A DNA stretch of 64,000 nucleotides from Sorangium cellulosum (GTDB taxonomy: Bacteria > Myxococcota_A > Polyangia > Polyangiales > Polyangiaceae): NCBI RefSeq assembly GCF_004135735.1, contig NZ_CP012670.1:4175501-4239500 (forward strand), in the 5' to 3' direction. The notes beneath the pieces were generated by a model that saw only the letters and a list, made by a program, of their open reading frames with translations, did no database searches and was not told the origin of the DNA. The translations under genes were made by a program, and so were the position numbers. Of the stretch, positions 1 to 8,672 are shown piece by piece (position 1 is the stretch's first letter; each line of letters opens with the position of its first letter).

Positions 1-977
1 AAGAGCGCCACGAAGAGGAGCACGAGCGCGACGGCGATGAGCAGCGCCACCTTGCCCCAGGCGATCGGCGCCGTGCCCGTGACGCGGAGCGCGTCCTGAC
101 CGTGCACCACGGCGCGGTAGCTCCGCCCGTCGTAGCGGTAGGCCAGCACGTACGAGGGCAGCGCCACCCGGCGGGTCGAGAGCCCGCGCAGGAGCACGGC
201 CACGCGCACGTTGCGGAAGGTCGACCCCGGGATCACCCCCTGCCGCAGGGCGTCCGCCGCGGCGTCCGCGATCCGCCCGTTGACGATTTTCCGCGCCCCC
301 GAGCGCTGCGCGTCGAACTGCTCCAGCGCCGCGTCGGGCGGGCCGAGCCCTTGCGCCGACCGCTGCGCCGCCGGGACGGCCCGGTCGACCCGGTAATACG
401 GCGCGAGCTCCAGGGCCTCGTCGAGCGAGAGGCCGCGCGACGCGGACACGAGCAGGTTGCGGAAGGGGAGCTGCGTCTGTCCGGCGTGCGGGGCCCAGGC
501 GCTCCGCCGGGCGCCCGCGTTCGAGTCCGCCGTCCAGCTCACCACGGCGTCCGCGTTGACGAGCCAGCCCGCCCACCAGATCGGGTGGAGCCCCTCGACC
601 GTGGCCGCGCGCGAGAGATCCGACGGCCGGAAGAAGCCGAGCGTCGCCATCCACCGCCGCAGCGCCTGGTCGGCCTGCTCGGGGGCCACCTCGAACGGGA
701 GCAGCCAGTCGGCCTGGTCGACCGGGTCGACGGGCTGCTCCAGCCGCGTGACGGCGCCGCAGAAGCGGCACTTCGGCGCCTGCGCCTCGGCCGAGTACGA
801 GACCGCGGCGCCGCACTCGGTGCACCGCAGCACCTGCGCCGGCTGCGGGGCCGGGGCGCGGCCCTGCGGCGCGGCGAGGCCGCACACGGCGCAGCGCAGA
901 TCCCCCGGCTCCAGCGGGGTGTGGCACCGCGCGCAGCCGTGCGTCGAGGCCGCCGGGACGCCCAGGCTCAGGCTCAT
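1..977 (-). CDS. Zinc-ribbon membrane protein, partial (C-terminus beyond left edge)
   Basis: About 325 residues are visible and the reading frame is still open at the window edge. The N-terminus carries four CxxC pairs (residues 15-18, 29-32, 52-55, 70-73), which fit two stacked zinc ribbons. A domain of about 220 residues follows, with a WWAGW motif, then the stretch VLAYRYDGRSYRAVVHGQ and a hydrophobic helix that begins near residue 308. The next gene upstream (974-2026) shows the same order of ribbon, soluble domain, YRYDG/IRHD-like strand and C-terminal membrane helix, so the two look like diverged paralogues. The ATG overlaps the stop of that gene (ATGA, 974-977), which implies translational coupling. 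I do not recognise a named function. A membrane-tethered metal-binding or protein-interaction role is inference. Confidence 0.8.
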   Translation of the reverse strand, partial: MSLSLGVPAASTHGCARCHTPLEPGDLRCAVCGLAAPQGRAPAPQPAQVLRCTECGAAVSYSAEAQAPKCRFCGAVTRLEQPVDPVDQADWLLPFEVAPEQADQALRRWMATLGFFRPSDLSRAATVEGLHPIWWAGWLVNADAVVSWTADSNAGARRSAWAPHAGQTQLPFRNLLVSASRGLSLDEALELAPYYRVDRAVPAAQRSAQGLGPPDAALEQFDAQRSGARKIVNGRIADAAADALRQGVIPGSTFRNVRVAVLLRGLSTRRVALPSYVLAYRYDGRSYRAVVHGQDALRVTGTAPIAWGKVALLIAVALVLLFVAL

Positions 978-2026
978 CGCGCCCCTCCGATCTGGCTGCG
1001 GCGCCGGGCGCCCTCCGGCGGCGGCTCCGCGCCCTCCGGCGGCGGCTCGGCCAGCGCGGCGGCCAGCGCCGGGGGCCGCGCGACGGGGCGCGCTGCGCCT
1101 CCGTCCCGCATCGCGGCCACGAGGAACGGCGTCGCGAGCAGCAGGATCACGAGCAGGACGGCGAGGGCGATCTTGATCCAGGAGAGGGGCGCCTTGCCGT
1201 GGATCGCGCCCGTCTGGCCGTTGATGAGGACCCGGAACGGCGGCTTCTGCGGGTCGTGCCGGATGGCGAGCACCCAGAGGGGCACGTAGACGAGCTCGAG
1301 CGTCTCGCGGTCGAGGTGCGTCTCGTGGGACAGGCCGTGGTGGCTGTCCCCGGGCATGAAGCGCGGGAGCTCCCGGCCGATCTTCTCCAGCGCTTCCCGC
1401 CGCGCGAGGCCGACGCACTCCTCCTGGGTCATCGTCGGCTCCTCGGCGATCCAGCCGCTGAGCACGGCGGGCGTGTAGCGCCGCATCATGCGGAGGTCGA
1501 ACGGCTCGACCGCCTCCAGCTCCGCGTTGTGGATGGCGCGGGAGGCCACGACGAGCACGTCCGTGATGTAGGCGGCGCGCTGGCCCTCGAGGGGCCGGTG
1601 CTCGGTCCTCGTGACGACGCGCGTGCGGGTGACGGTGTTTCCCTTGTCGTCGGTCGTCGTGTACGTCTCGGTTTCCTGGTAGTTCTCGCCGATCTGCGCG
1701 GCGAAGCGCGTCTCTGCCATCGCCGAGTACAGGTACGCGGGCGTGTACACGCCGCGGATCGCGTCGACCGTCCCCGTCTTGACGCTGGACTGCACGAAGA
1801 GGCTCCGCTTCCCGAGCCACGCCTTGACCGCGCCGAGCGCGCTCTCCCGGGTCATGGTGAAGCCGAGGACGAAGTGCGGCGACGGCCGGTGCGCCGAGGG
1901 CGGCCGCTCCACCACCGACGGTGAGGCGCAATACGGGCACACCGCCGTTCGCTGATCTGCCTCGATGTGGAGCGAGGCGCCGCAGGTCTCACACTCGAGT
2001 TGCACCGGCGTCCGAGACAACCGCAT
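974..2026 (-). CDS. Zinc-ribbon protein with C-terminal transmembrane helix
   Basis: A 350-residue protein. I chose the ATG at 2026 because it places the single zinc ribbon (C12, C15, C30, C33) at the extreme N-terminus, and longer in-frame starts only add Arg/Pro-rich noise. A domain of about 270 residues follows (RGVYTPAYLYSA, VPLWVLAIRHD), and then a strongly hydrophobic helix (SWIKIALAVLLVILLLATPF) near residues 292-312. The tail is charged and Pro/Ala-rich, with a repeated PPPEGAE motif. It lies 44 bp downstream of the hydrolase gene on the same strand, and its stop overlaps the next ATG, so the three genes look like one operon. Function is unknown. The ribbon resembles those of primosome- or TFIIB-like zinc fingers only in cysteine spacing. 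Confidence 0.8.
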   Translation of the reverse strand: MRLSRTPVQLECETCGASLHIEADQRTAVCPYCASPSVVERPPSAHRPSPHFVLGFTMTRESALGAVKAWLGKRSLFVQSSVKTGTVDAIRGVYTPAYLYSAMAETRFAAQIGENYQETETYTTTDDKGNTVTRTRVVTRTEHRPLEGQRAAYITDVLVVASRAIHNAELEAVEPFDLRMMRRYTPAVLSGWIAEEPTMTQEECVGLARREALEKIGRELPRFMPGDSHHGLSHETHLDRETLELVYVPLWVLAIRHDPQKPPFRVLINGQTGAIHGKAPLSWIKIALAVLLVILLLATPFLVAAMRDGGAARPVARPPALAAALAEPPPEGAEPPPEGARRRSQIGGAR

Positions 2027-2070
2027 CGGGCGGCGCGGCGTCAACAGCGAACGGGCGGTGCAGCGTCGCG

Positions 2071-3081
2071 CTACGGCGGAGAGGTCTGCCGGAGCAGCGA
2101 CGAGAGCGGGCTCCGCGCCCACGGCTTGACCGCGGCGTCCTGCCACGACGGCCACCTGAGGCTGGTCGGGGCAGCGGCCGCCGCGGCGGACGCCCGCGGC
2201 GCGCGCGCCCCGGCGCGCAGGCGTGGCGGGGCGCGCGGCTCGTCGAGGAAGCGCAGCAGATCGGGGGAGAGCTCGGCGACCGCCTCCCGGTGCGGGTAGT
2301 GTCCGGCCCTGGCGAAGCGCCGCACGGTCACGCCCTCCAGGTAGCGGTCCACGTCGGCGGCGTGGCGCGCCGGGATCACGGGGTCGCGGTCGCCCCAGTA
2401 GACGGCGAGCGGCGGGATCTCCGGCAGCCGGTGGGCGATGTCCATGAGGTGCTCGCGCTGGCCGCGCAGATCGATCGCGTGGCGGAGGGTGCGCGACAGG
2501 GCGCGCGCGGTGCCGGGCCGCGCGTTCACGCGGGCGAGGTGCCTGCGCTCCGCCGCATTGAAGTTGCCGCCGAGCACCAGCATCCCCGCGTGGGTGCCGA
2601 CGCCCATGAGCAGCGGCGCGGCCAGATCGAGCACGCCTGTCACCGCGGCGAGGCGGAGGGGCAGCGCCACCTCGCTCCCGAAGCCGCCCGCCGCGACCAG
2701 CGCGAGGCGGTGCACGCGGCCCGGCCGCTCTATCGCCACGCACATCGCAATGCTGCCGCCGAACGAGTGCCCGATCAGATCGAAATCGCGGAGCCCGAGG
2801 GCGCGGATCCAGTCCGCGACGACGCTCGCATACCAGGCCACCGTGTACGGAGCCTCGGGCCGGTCCGAGTGGCCGTGGCCCGGCAGATCGAGCGCATAGA
2901 CGCGGCGCCTCGCCGCGAGCGCCGGCGCGAGCCGGTTCCAGGTCCGACAGCTATCGGACAGGCCGTGCACCAGGACCACGGGGCGCCTGCTCTCGCCGCT
3001 CCTCGGAGGGGGGTGCCACTCCTCCCAGTGGACTTCCCCCTCGGGAAACGAGCGAACATGGCTACGACACGTGATCGACAT
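2071..3081 (-). CDS. Alpha/beta-fold hydrolase
   Basis: A 336-residue protein with all the landmarks of an alpha/beta hydrolase: the oxyanion strand VVLVHGLSDS, LDLPGHGHSDRP, the nucleophile elbow GHSFGGS (catalytic Ser), the acid turn YWGDRDPVIP (Asp), and the late His in RAGHYPHREA. The cap and overall length suit the esterase/haloalkane-dehalogenase/lactonase group, but the substrate cannot be read from sequence. After FLDEP the last 45 residues are an Ala/Arg/Pro/Ser-rich tail absent from typical relatives. The ATG at 3081 was preferred over an upstream in-frame ATG (3186) because residues before it look non-coding. It is the first gene of a probable operon with the two zinc-ribbon proteins. 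Confidence 0.85.
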   Translation of the reverse strand: MSITCRSHVRSFPEGEVHWEEWHPPPRSGESRRPVVLVHGLSDSCRTWNRLAPALAARRRVYALDLPGHGHSDRPEAPYTVAWYASVVADWIRALGLRDFDLIGHSFGGSIAMCVAIERPGRVHRLALVAAGGFGSEVALPLRLAAVTGVLDLAAPLLMGVGTHAGMLVLGGNFNAAERRHLARVNARPGTARALSRTLRHAIDLRGQREHLMDIAHRLPEIPPLAVYWGDRDPVIPARHAADVDRYLEGVTVRRFARAGHYPHREAVAELSPDLLRFLDEPRAPPRLRAGARAPRASAAAAAAPTSLRWPSWQDAAVKPWARSPLSSLLRQTSPP

Positions 3082-3438
3082 GTTCTTCCAGAAAACGTCG
3101 CACGAAGGGCAGCATCTGTCCAGATTGCATTCCGTTCCCTGCGCCCTCCACGGCGGCCGCCCCCCACCGCGAATCTCCTGTCGCATGGCATGTGGGTCGG
3201 AGGATGCCAGCGTGCGCCATGTTGGGGCGCAAACCGGACAACGTTGTGATGGGATTACTTTAATCTCGGTGCTGTGTGGTCACGGGTTGAAGCTGTGTTG
3301 GCGCGCGTGATCTGGCGTGATCTGGCCGGCGGCGCTCCGTGGCGGCGCGGTGCCCGGGGGGTTGCCCCGAGCGCGGCATCCAGGTTGCTCAGCGGGTCGC
3401 CTCGAGCGCGATGCGATCGCATCGCGGAGGAGGTGCCC
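3082..3438. other. Divergent intergenic region
   Basis: 357 bp between the divergently transcribed hydrolase and VWA lipoprotein genes, so it should carry both promoters. A locally AT-richer patch (about 3240-3275) is the likeliest promoter zone, but I cannot place convincing -35/-10 boxes. An in-frame ATG at 3274 could extend the VWA gene by 55 codons. I rejected it because it would bury the signal peptide. Confidence 0.4.
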
Positions 3439-5109
3439 GTGCGAGCCGTTCCCGTTTCGATAGCTCTCTGTCTTCGCGTCGTGTCGGTGGTCCTTCTCGG
3501 AGGCGCCGGGCTCATCGCCTGCAGCGCCGACGACGACGTCGGCGGCGAGCCGCTCGTCGGCGAAGACCCGTCCCCGGAGCCGCCCCTCGGAGGGGGTTCC
3601 ACGAGCGCGGGCGTGGGCGCGGGGGGGTCCACGAGCGCGGGCGTGGGCGCGGGGAGCTCCACGAGCGCTGGCACGGGCGCAGGGGCTCCCGAGAGCGATG
3701 GCCCGTGGGACTCCATGAGCGCTGGCGCGGGCGGCGGAGGCGGCGCTGGCGAGCCCGCGGCCGACCCGCCCCCGGAGCCGCCGCCGGGAGAGGACCCCGG
3801 CGCGGCCCAGGAGTTCACCTGCGAGGGGCTCGATTCGAGCCAGCCTGTGGTCCTTTACGTGTCGGCCGACGACTCCAACTCGATGAGCTCGCCGGTGCAC
3901 GCGCGCGAGCTCCTCCGCGCGGGGGTGGCGCCGGAGCCGTGGCAGGTGCGAACCTACGAGTTCCTCAATTACTACCGCATCGATTACGCGCCGGCGGACG
4001 AGGGCGAGCTCCGCGTCGAGCCGCAGATCGAGCCCGGCGAGGACGCGGGGACCTACACGCTGCAGATCGGCGTCCGCTCCCACGATCCGAAGGCGCCGCG
4101 CCGTCCCATCACCGTCACGTTCGTCCTCGACACCTCCGGATCCATGGGAGGCGAGCCGATGAATCGCGAGAAGGCGACGGTGCGCGCCATCGCCGCGAGC
4201 CTGTCCGAGGGCGACATCGTGAACATGGTGACGTGGAACACCTCGAACGCGGTGGTCCTGAGCGGTCATGTGGTGAGCGGCCCGGACGACCCCGTGCTGC
4301 TCGACGCGGCCGACGAGCTCTCCGCGAACGGCGGCACCGATCTCGAGAACGGCCTCCAGGTCGGCTACGAGCTGGCCCAGGAGCACTACGACGAGGGCCG
4401 GATCAACCGGGTGATCCTGGTCAGCGACGGTCGCGCCAACGTGGGCGTCACGTCCGCGGAGCTCATCGCGACGCACGCGGAGGACGCCGACAAGGAGGCC
4501 ATCTACCTCGTCGGCGTGGGGACGGGGCCGGTCCTGGGGTACAACGACCGGCTCATGGACGTCGTGACCGACGAGGGGCGCGGCGCCTATGTCTACCTCG
4601 ATGAGGTGGAGGAGGCGTTCCACATGTTCCGGGATCGCTTCGACGAGGTGATGGAGGTGGCCGCGCGCGGCGTCCAGGTGGAGCTCACGTTGCCGTGGTA
4701 CTTCAAGATGGAGAGGTTCCACGGCGAGGAGTTCTCGACCAGCGCCGAGGAGATCGAGCCGCAGCACCTCGCGCCGGGCGACGCGATGATCTTCAACCAG
4801 GTCGTGCGGGGGTGCGACGCGGCGGTCATCGACGACACGGACACCCTCACCGTGCGCGCGCGCTGGCAGACGCCGATCACCCACGAGCCGAAGGAGGCGA
4901 GCCGCGAGGCGACCCTCGCGGAGCTCATGGCGGGGAGCAAGGAGCAGCTCGTCAAGGGCAAGGCCATCGTGGCCTACGCCGAGGCGCTCAAGGCCGGCAC
5001 CACCGAGGCGCTGCGCGCCGCGCGCGAGCAGGTGCTCGCGGCCAACCCGGGCGGCGATCCGGAGCTCGACGAGATCGCGGAGCTGCTCGCGCTCCACCCG
5101 TCGTACTGA
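3439..5109 (+). CDS. VWA-domain lipoprotein, YfbK type
   Basis: A 556-residue secreted lipoprotein. The GTG at 3439 follows a strong AGGAGG-like site (3426-3434) and starts a clean signal peptide ending in the lipobox LIAC. A Gly/Ser/Pro linker with STSAGVGAG repeats follows. The region with VRTYEFLNYYRIDY matches the N-terminal von_Willebrand segment of the YfbK family. Next is a VWA domain with an intact MIDAS (DTSGSMGG, the Thr in GGTDL, the Asp in VSDGRANVG), and a C-terminal DUF3520-like part. YfbK proteins are poorly characterised; surface metal-dependent binding is the usual guess. It is convergent with the extensin-like gene, 31 bp away. In-frame ATGs upstream would place the signal peptide internally. 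Confidence 0.87.
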   Translation: MRAVPVSIALCLRVVSVVLLGGAGLIACSADDDVGGEPLVGEDPSPEPPLGGGSTSAGVGAGGSTSAGVGAGSSTSAGTGAGAPESDGPWDSMSAGAGGGGGAGEPAADPPPEPPPGEDPGAAQEFTCEGLDSSQPVVLYVSADDSNSMSSPVHARELLRAGVAPEPWQVRTYEFLNYYRIDYAPADEGELRVEPQIEPGEDAGTYTLQIGVRSHDPKAPRRPITVTFVLDTSGSMGGEPMNREKATVRAIAASLSEGDIVNMVTWNTSNAVVLSGHVVSGPDDPVLLDAADELSANGGTDLENGLQVGYELAQEHYDEGRINRVILVSDGRANVGVTSAELIATHAEDADKEAIYLVGVGTGPVLGYNDRLMDVVTDEGRGAYVYLDEVEEAFHMFRDRFDEVMEVAARGVQVELTLPWYFKMERFHGEEFSTSAEEIEPQHLAPGDAMIFNQVVRGCDAAVIDDTDTLTVRARWQTPITHEPKEASREATLAELMAGSKEQLVKGKAIVAYAEALKAGTTEALRAAREQVLAANPGGDPELDEIAELLALHPSY

Positions 5110-5140
5110 GCGATCCGCGCGGCCCCGGGGGGGGGGCGGC

Positions 5141-6211
5141 TCATTCCAGCAGGAAATAGCGCGCCTTGCGCTTGATATCGAAGTGAAAGTGGTCCGCGTG
5201 CGCCTCGTTCGCGTTGGGCGTGAGGACGACGTTGAACAGCCCGCTGGCGAAGACCGCGCAGACGAGCTCCCGCAGCTCGAGCGCCTCTGGCGTGGGCACC
5301 TTCGGCGCCGAGCCGGGGCCGCACGGCGGCGCGCCGATGGCGCCGTGCCAGTCGGCCTTCACGTCGAGCCGCGCGCCGTCGGCTTTGACGAAGGCGGCCA
5401 CGTCGATGGCGAGCCCGAGGGCGTGCTGGCTGGGGCGCGCGGGCGCCGCGGCCGGCGTCGTGGCCTTGGCCGCCGCGCGCTTCGCCGCCTTGCCCGCGCC
5501 CTTCGGGGCCTTCTTGGCCGGCTGCTGCGTCGCCTTCGCCTTCGGCGCGGCGCCGGCCGGCGCGGGCCGGTGCATGCTGACGTGCACGACCTCGGACACG
5601 CCGCGGGTCGCGAGGAAGGCGGCCAGGTCGTCGAGCACGAGGGCGAGCCGGCAGTCCGCGATGTCGAACGGGGAGGCCGACCGCTGCTTCTTGGCCTTCC
5701 TCGCCACGCCGTCGCCGCGGAACGTGACCCCGTGGAGCGCGCCCGTGAGCCGCACCGGCCGGTCGACCAGCGGGGCGCCGCGCGCCGGGGCGTGGGGGAT
5801 CCCGCGGCGCTTCAACTCCCGGTCGCACGCGCTGGTCGTGAGCGCCCCGTAGGTCGCCGCGCGCGACGCCGGGGACCACACGGGCTTCTCGAAGATCGCG
5901 GCGCCGCCGTCCAGGAGGCCAGCGCCGCCGTCCAGGGGGCCAGCGCCGCCGTCCAGGGGGCCAGCGCCGCCGTCCAGGGGGCCAGTGCCCGCCGGGCCAG
6001 TCCCGCCGTCCACAGGGCCGCCGACCGCCGCTGCCAGGCCGAGCCCACCGCCGGCGAGCGCTGCCGCCGCGCTGGCGAGCGCGGGCGCCGCGAGCTCGGC
6101 CCGCTCCGCCCGGGCGCGGCGCAGCGAGGCGATGCCGAGCGGCGCCAGGAGCACCCCGCCGAGGAGGGCCGCCCCGAGGGCCAGCTCACGGCGGGAAGGG
6201 AACGCGCTCAT
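5141..6211 (-). CDS. Extensin-like C-terminal domain protein (putative M15-type peptidase)
   Basis: A 356-residue protein with an N-terminal signal or anchor helix (residues 8-30), an Ala/Gly linker built on PLDGGAG heptads, and a C-terminal domain matching the extensin-like-C/D-alanyl-D-alanine carboxypeptidase fold. Key features are SQHALGLAIDVAAF (His and Asp zinc ligands) and NEAHADHFHFDI (C-terminal His ligand), with paired cysteines (SACD, IADC, PPCG, ELVC). It is probably exported to act on peptidoglycan. A lysine/alanine-rich insert (about residues 225-260) sits between core strands. The ATG at 6211 overlaps the stop of the small upstream gene (ATGA), suggesting coupling. Family assignment is from motifs. 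Confidence 0.82.
   Translation of the reverse strand: MSAFPSRRELALGAALLGGVLLAPLGIASLRRARAERAELAAPALASAAAALAGGGLGLAAAVGGPVDGGTGPAGTGPLDGGAGPLDGGAGPLDGGAGLLDGGAAIFEKPVWSPASRAATYGALTTSACDRELKRRGIPHAPARGAPLVDRPVRLTGALHGVTFRGDGVARKAKKQRSASPFDIADCRLALVLDDLAAFLATRGVSEVVHVSMHRPAPAGAAPKAKATQQPAKKAPKGAGKAAKRAAAKATTPAAAPARPSQHALGLAIDVAAFVKADGARLDVKADWHGAIGAPPCGPGSAPKVPTPEALELRELVCAVFASGLFNVVLTPNANEAHADHFHFDIKRKARYFLLE
5903..5986. repeat. 21-bp tandem repeat, 4 copies, in coding sequence
   Basis: Four contiguous copies of a unit starting gccgccgtccaggggg. They encode PLDGGAG heptads in the linker of the extensin-like protein. The multiple-of-three unit keeps the frame, so copy number can vary without inactivating the gene. 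Confidence 0.9.
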
Positions 6212-6528
6212 GCCGGAGCGAACCTGGGTGCGGGCCGGACGGCCAGGCGCCTCGCGGCATCGGAATCGATCCCGGGGAGGCTGCCGGGAACCCTCGCGGC
6301 ATCGGCCCCGGTCGCGGGGAGGCTGCCGGGAGCCTTCGCGGCATCGGACCCGGTCGCGGGGAGGCTGCCGGGAGCCCTCGCGGCATCGGACACGGTCGCC
6401 CGTGGCGGGTTCGCTGGCTCGAAGCCGCCCAGCGCGACCGGCAGAAAGACGGGACTCGCGAAGGCATCCTCCAGCGCGTCCCACGGACTGCGCTTCGAGA
6501 CGATTCGCACCCCGAATCGGGCTGTCAT
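6208..6528 (-). CDS. Small hypothetical protein with 14-residue repeats
   Basis: A 106-residue ORF starting at an ATG (6528) preceded by a very strong purine-rich site (complement of the ctcccccctccctcc run at 6531-6545). The first 40 residues (MTARFGVRIVSKRSPWDALE...) look like ordinary protein. The remainder is three to four copies of a 14-residue unit (APGSLPATGSDAAK) encoded by 42-bp direct repeats, ending in a Pro/Arg/Ala tail. Its stop overlaps the ATG of the extensin-like gene, which supports it being a translated leader cistron. No family is recognised. An alternative is that the repeats are non-coding DNA and only the strong ribosome site is fortuitous. Confidence 0.5.
   Translation of the reverse strand: MTARFGVRIVSKRSPWDALEDAFASPVFLPVALGGFEPANPPRATVSDAARAPGSLPATGSDAAKAPGSLPATGADAARVPGSLPGIDSDAARRLAVRPAPRFAPA
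6250..6400. repeat. 42-bp tandem repeat, about 3.6 copies
   Basis: Direct repeats with period 42 beginning at 6250, 6292, 6334 and 6376. The core is gcggcatcgg...gcggggaggctgccggga. Divergence between copies is a few bases. They lie within the small ORF 6208-6528. Confidence 0.88.
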
Positions 6529-6839
6529 GGCTCCCCCCTCCCTCCACCGTCCGCGCAACGTCGCCTTGCAGGGGGCCGGGCGTGTCGCGTCGCAAGGTGA
6601 GTGTCGTTCCTGCCGCGCGCGGGCCCGCGTGCCATGGCGCAAGATTACGATGTACGGCGGCACGCTGTCAGAAAATCAGCCCCTCTGAAGAACGCGCCGG
6701 CGGCGGCATCGCGCGTGCTGCAACCTGGCCGCCGCGGTGCCGACCACGCCCCTGCCATCGACGCGCGGCGCGCCACGGCGGCCCCGCGCGTCACCGCGGC
6801 TCGTCTTGACACCTCGGTCCGTTCAGCGACCATGCCGCC
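6529..6839. other. Divergent intergenic region before Rhs gene
   Basis: 311 bp between the small minus-strand ORF and the Rhs gene. A TTGACA hexamer sits at 6806-6811, only 28 nt before the Rhs ATG, with no acceptable -10 at 17 nt. I see no further gene or structure. Confidence 0.3.
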
Positions 6840-8660
6840 ATGGCGCGCACAGCTCCGGTTCCGAACATCCCGGCCATCCCCGGGATGAACCCCGGCGTCT
6901 TCATCATGGGCGGCGGCGGCGGGGGCGGCGGCAAGGGCGGCCGCGGCGGGAAGGGCAACGGCGGCAATCAGGGCGGCGACGGCAAGAACGGCGGCAAGGA
7001 CGCGCAGGGCGGCGGGAAGGGAACCGGGGACTGCGGACAAGGCAACCTCGGCGGCTGCACCAACTGTCACCGCAAGACCTCCGCGGGCGATCCGGTCGAC
7101 GTGGCGACGGGCGAGATGTTCACCTTGCCGAACGTCGACCTCGACCTGCCCGGGGTGTTCCGGCTGCTGTTCAAGCGCCAGTACAGCTCCGGCCAGCGCG
7201 CGCGACGTGGGCATGGGCCCGGGATGGGGGCATTCGTTCGCCTGGAACCTCGAGGAGAAGCGGGGCTCGGTCGTGGTCCGCGCCTGCTTCGGCGCCGAGG
7301 TCCGCTTCGACCGCCCCGACGACCAGAATCCGACGATCCTGGGCGATGGTGGCTGGCTGCTCCACCGCGGCAAGCAGGGCTACTACCTCGACACCAAGGA
7401 CGGGTTCACCCACGTCTTCCTGCCCGGGCGCGACGGCGCCTACCGGCTGCGGCGCATCCAGAACCTGAACGGCAACGCCGTCTCGCTGCACCACGACCGC
7501 CGTGGCCGGCTCGTGGCGGCCTTCGATGCGTCGAGGCGCACCATCCGGTTCACCAGCGACAGCCGAGGGCGGATCACGTCGATCGAGGTGCCGAACCCCG
7601 GAGACCGCACCACCATCGTCTTCGCGCGGTATGCCTATGATGGGCGCGGCGATCTGGTCCGCTACACCGACGCGGACGGCCTCTCGATCCACTACGTATA
7701 CGATGACGACCACCGGATCGTGCGGTATTCGTACGACTCGGGCCTGACCTTCCACTTCCACTACGACGCCGCCGGCCGCTGCTTCGAGACGTGGGGAGAT
7801 TATGGAGGGGCCCCCGATCCGGCGCTCGCCCCGCGCGGCCTTCCCGAGCGGCTCCGTGACGGCGAGACCAAGGTCCGCGGGATCTTCCACGTCAAGCTCG
7901 AGTTCGGAGAGCACGGGTACAGCGAGCGTCACGACTCGGTGCGTTTTCAGCGCTTCTTCGCCAACGAGGACGGCGACGTCACGACGGCCGTGGGCGCGGG
8001 CGTGACCAGCCGGGTCATCGACGACGACGGCGCGGAGCGGAGCCACACCGATCCGCTCGGCGGCACCAGCACCTTCGCCTACAACTGGCGAGGGAGCCTG
8101 ATCCAGGAGACCGACCCGCTCGGGCGTGTCTTCACCATCGAGCGCGACGCGAACGATCTCGTGGTCCGCAACATCGACTTCGCGGGCGGTGTGCGAGAGT
8201 GCGTGCGTGACGAGCGCGGGACATCCCACTTCCTGTGGGGCGGCTTCCGGTGGCCGTGCGGCGTGCGCCTCCCGAACGGGGACGAGGTGCGCTCGTACTA
8301 CAACCATGAGGGCTGGGTCGTCGCGCGCCAGAACGAGCGCGGCGAGGTCGAGACCTACGAGCGCGACGCGAGCGGCAACCTCGTGGGCATCGTGGCGTTC
8401 GACGGCAGCGCGTGGCGCATGGGCTACGACCCGATGGGGCGGCTTCTATGGCAGAAGAGCTCGGCCCTGGAGCGCTTCGACGTGACCCGCGACGCGGCGG
8501 GCCGGGAGACGCAGATCGCCCTCAGCGACGATACCGAGGTCCGCGTGGAGTACGATCTCCTCGATCGCATCAGCGCCGTCGAAGGCCCGGGCTACCCGGG
8601 CTACCAGGAGACACGGCGCAGCGACGACGCTTTCTGGGGATCGATGCGCCAGGCCCTCTC
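6840..8660 (+). pseudogene. Rhs/YD-repeat protein, frame-shifted and truncated
   Basis: The N-terminus (MARTAPVPNIPAIPGMNPG, then a Gly/Lys-rich run) and the DUF6531 motif GDPVDVATGEMF identify an Rhs-family protein of the myxobacterial kind, whose members carry polymorphic toxins. The frame that starts at 6840 must switch to the next frame to continue the homologous text: QYSSGQRAR is followed by DVGMGPGWGHSFAW only if the (CG)4 run at 7197-7204 is two bases longer. YD repeats then continue (YAYDGRGDLVRYTDADG, YDAAGR, RGSLIQETDPLGR, YDLLDRISAVEG) to about 8650, where homology stops. The RHS core, the DPxG-type cleavage region and a C-terminal toxin are all missing. It was either a real gene now broken or a read error at the CG run. 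The missing core shows it is incomplete in any case. Confidence 0.75.
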
Positions 8661-8672
8661 GAGCGGACGGGG

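Noticed and set aside
3274..3438. N-terminal extension of the VWA lipoprotein
   Set aside because: It would place the signal peptide and lipobox 55 residues inside. The GTG at 3439 has the better ribosome site.
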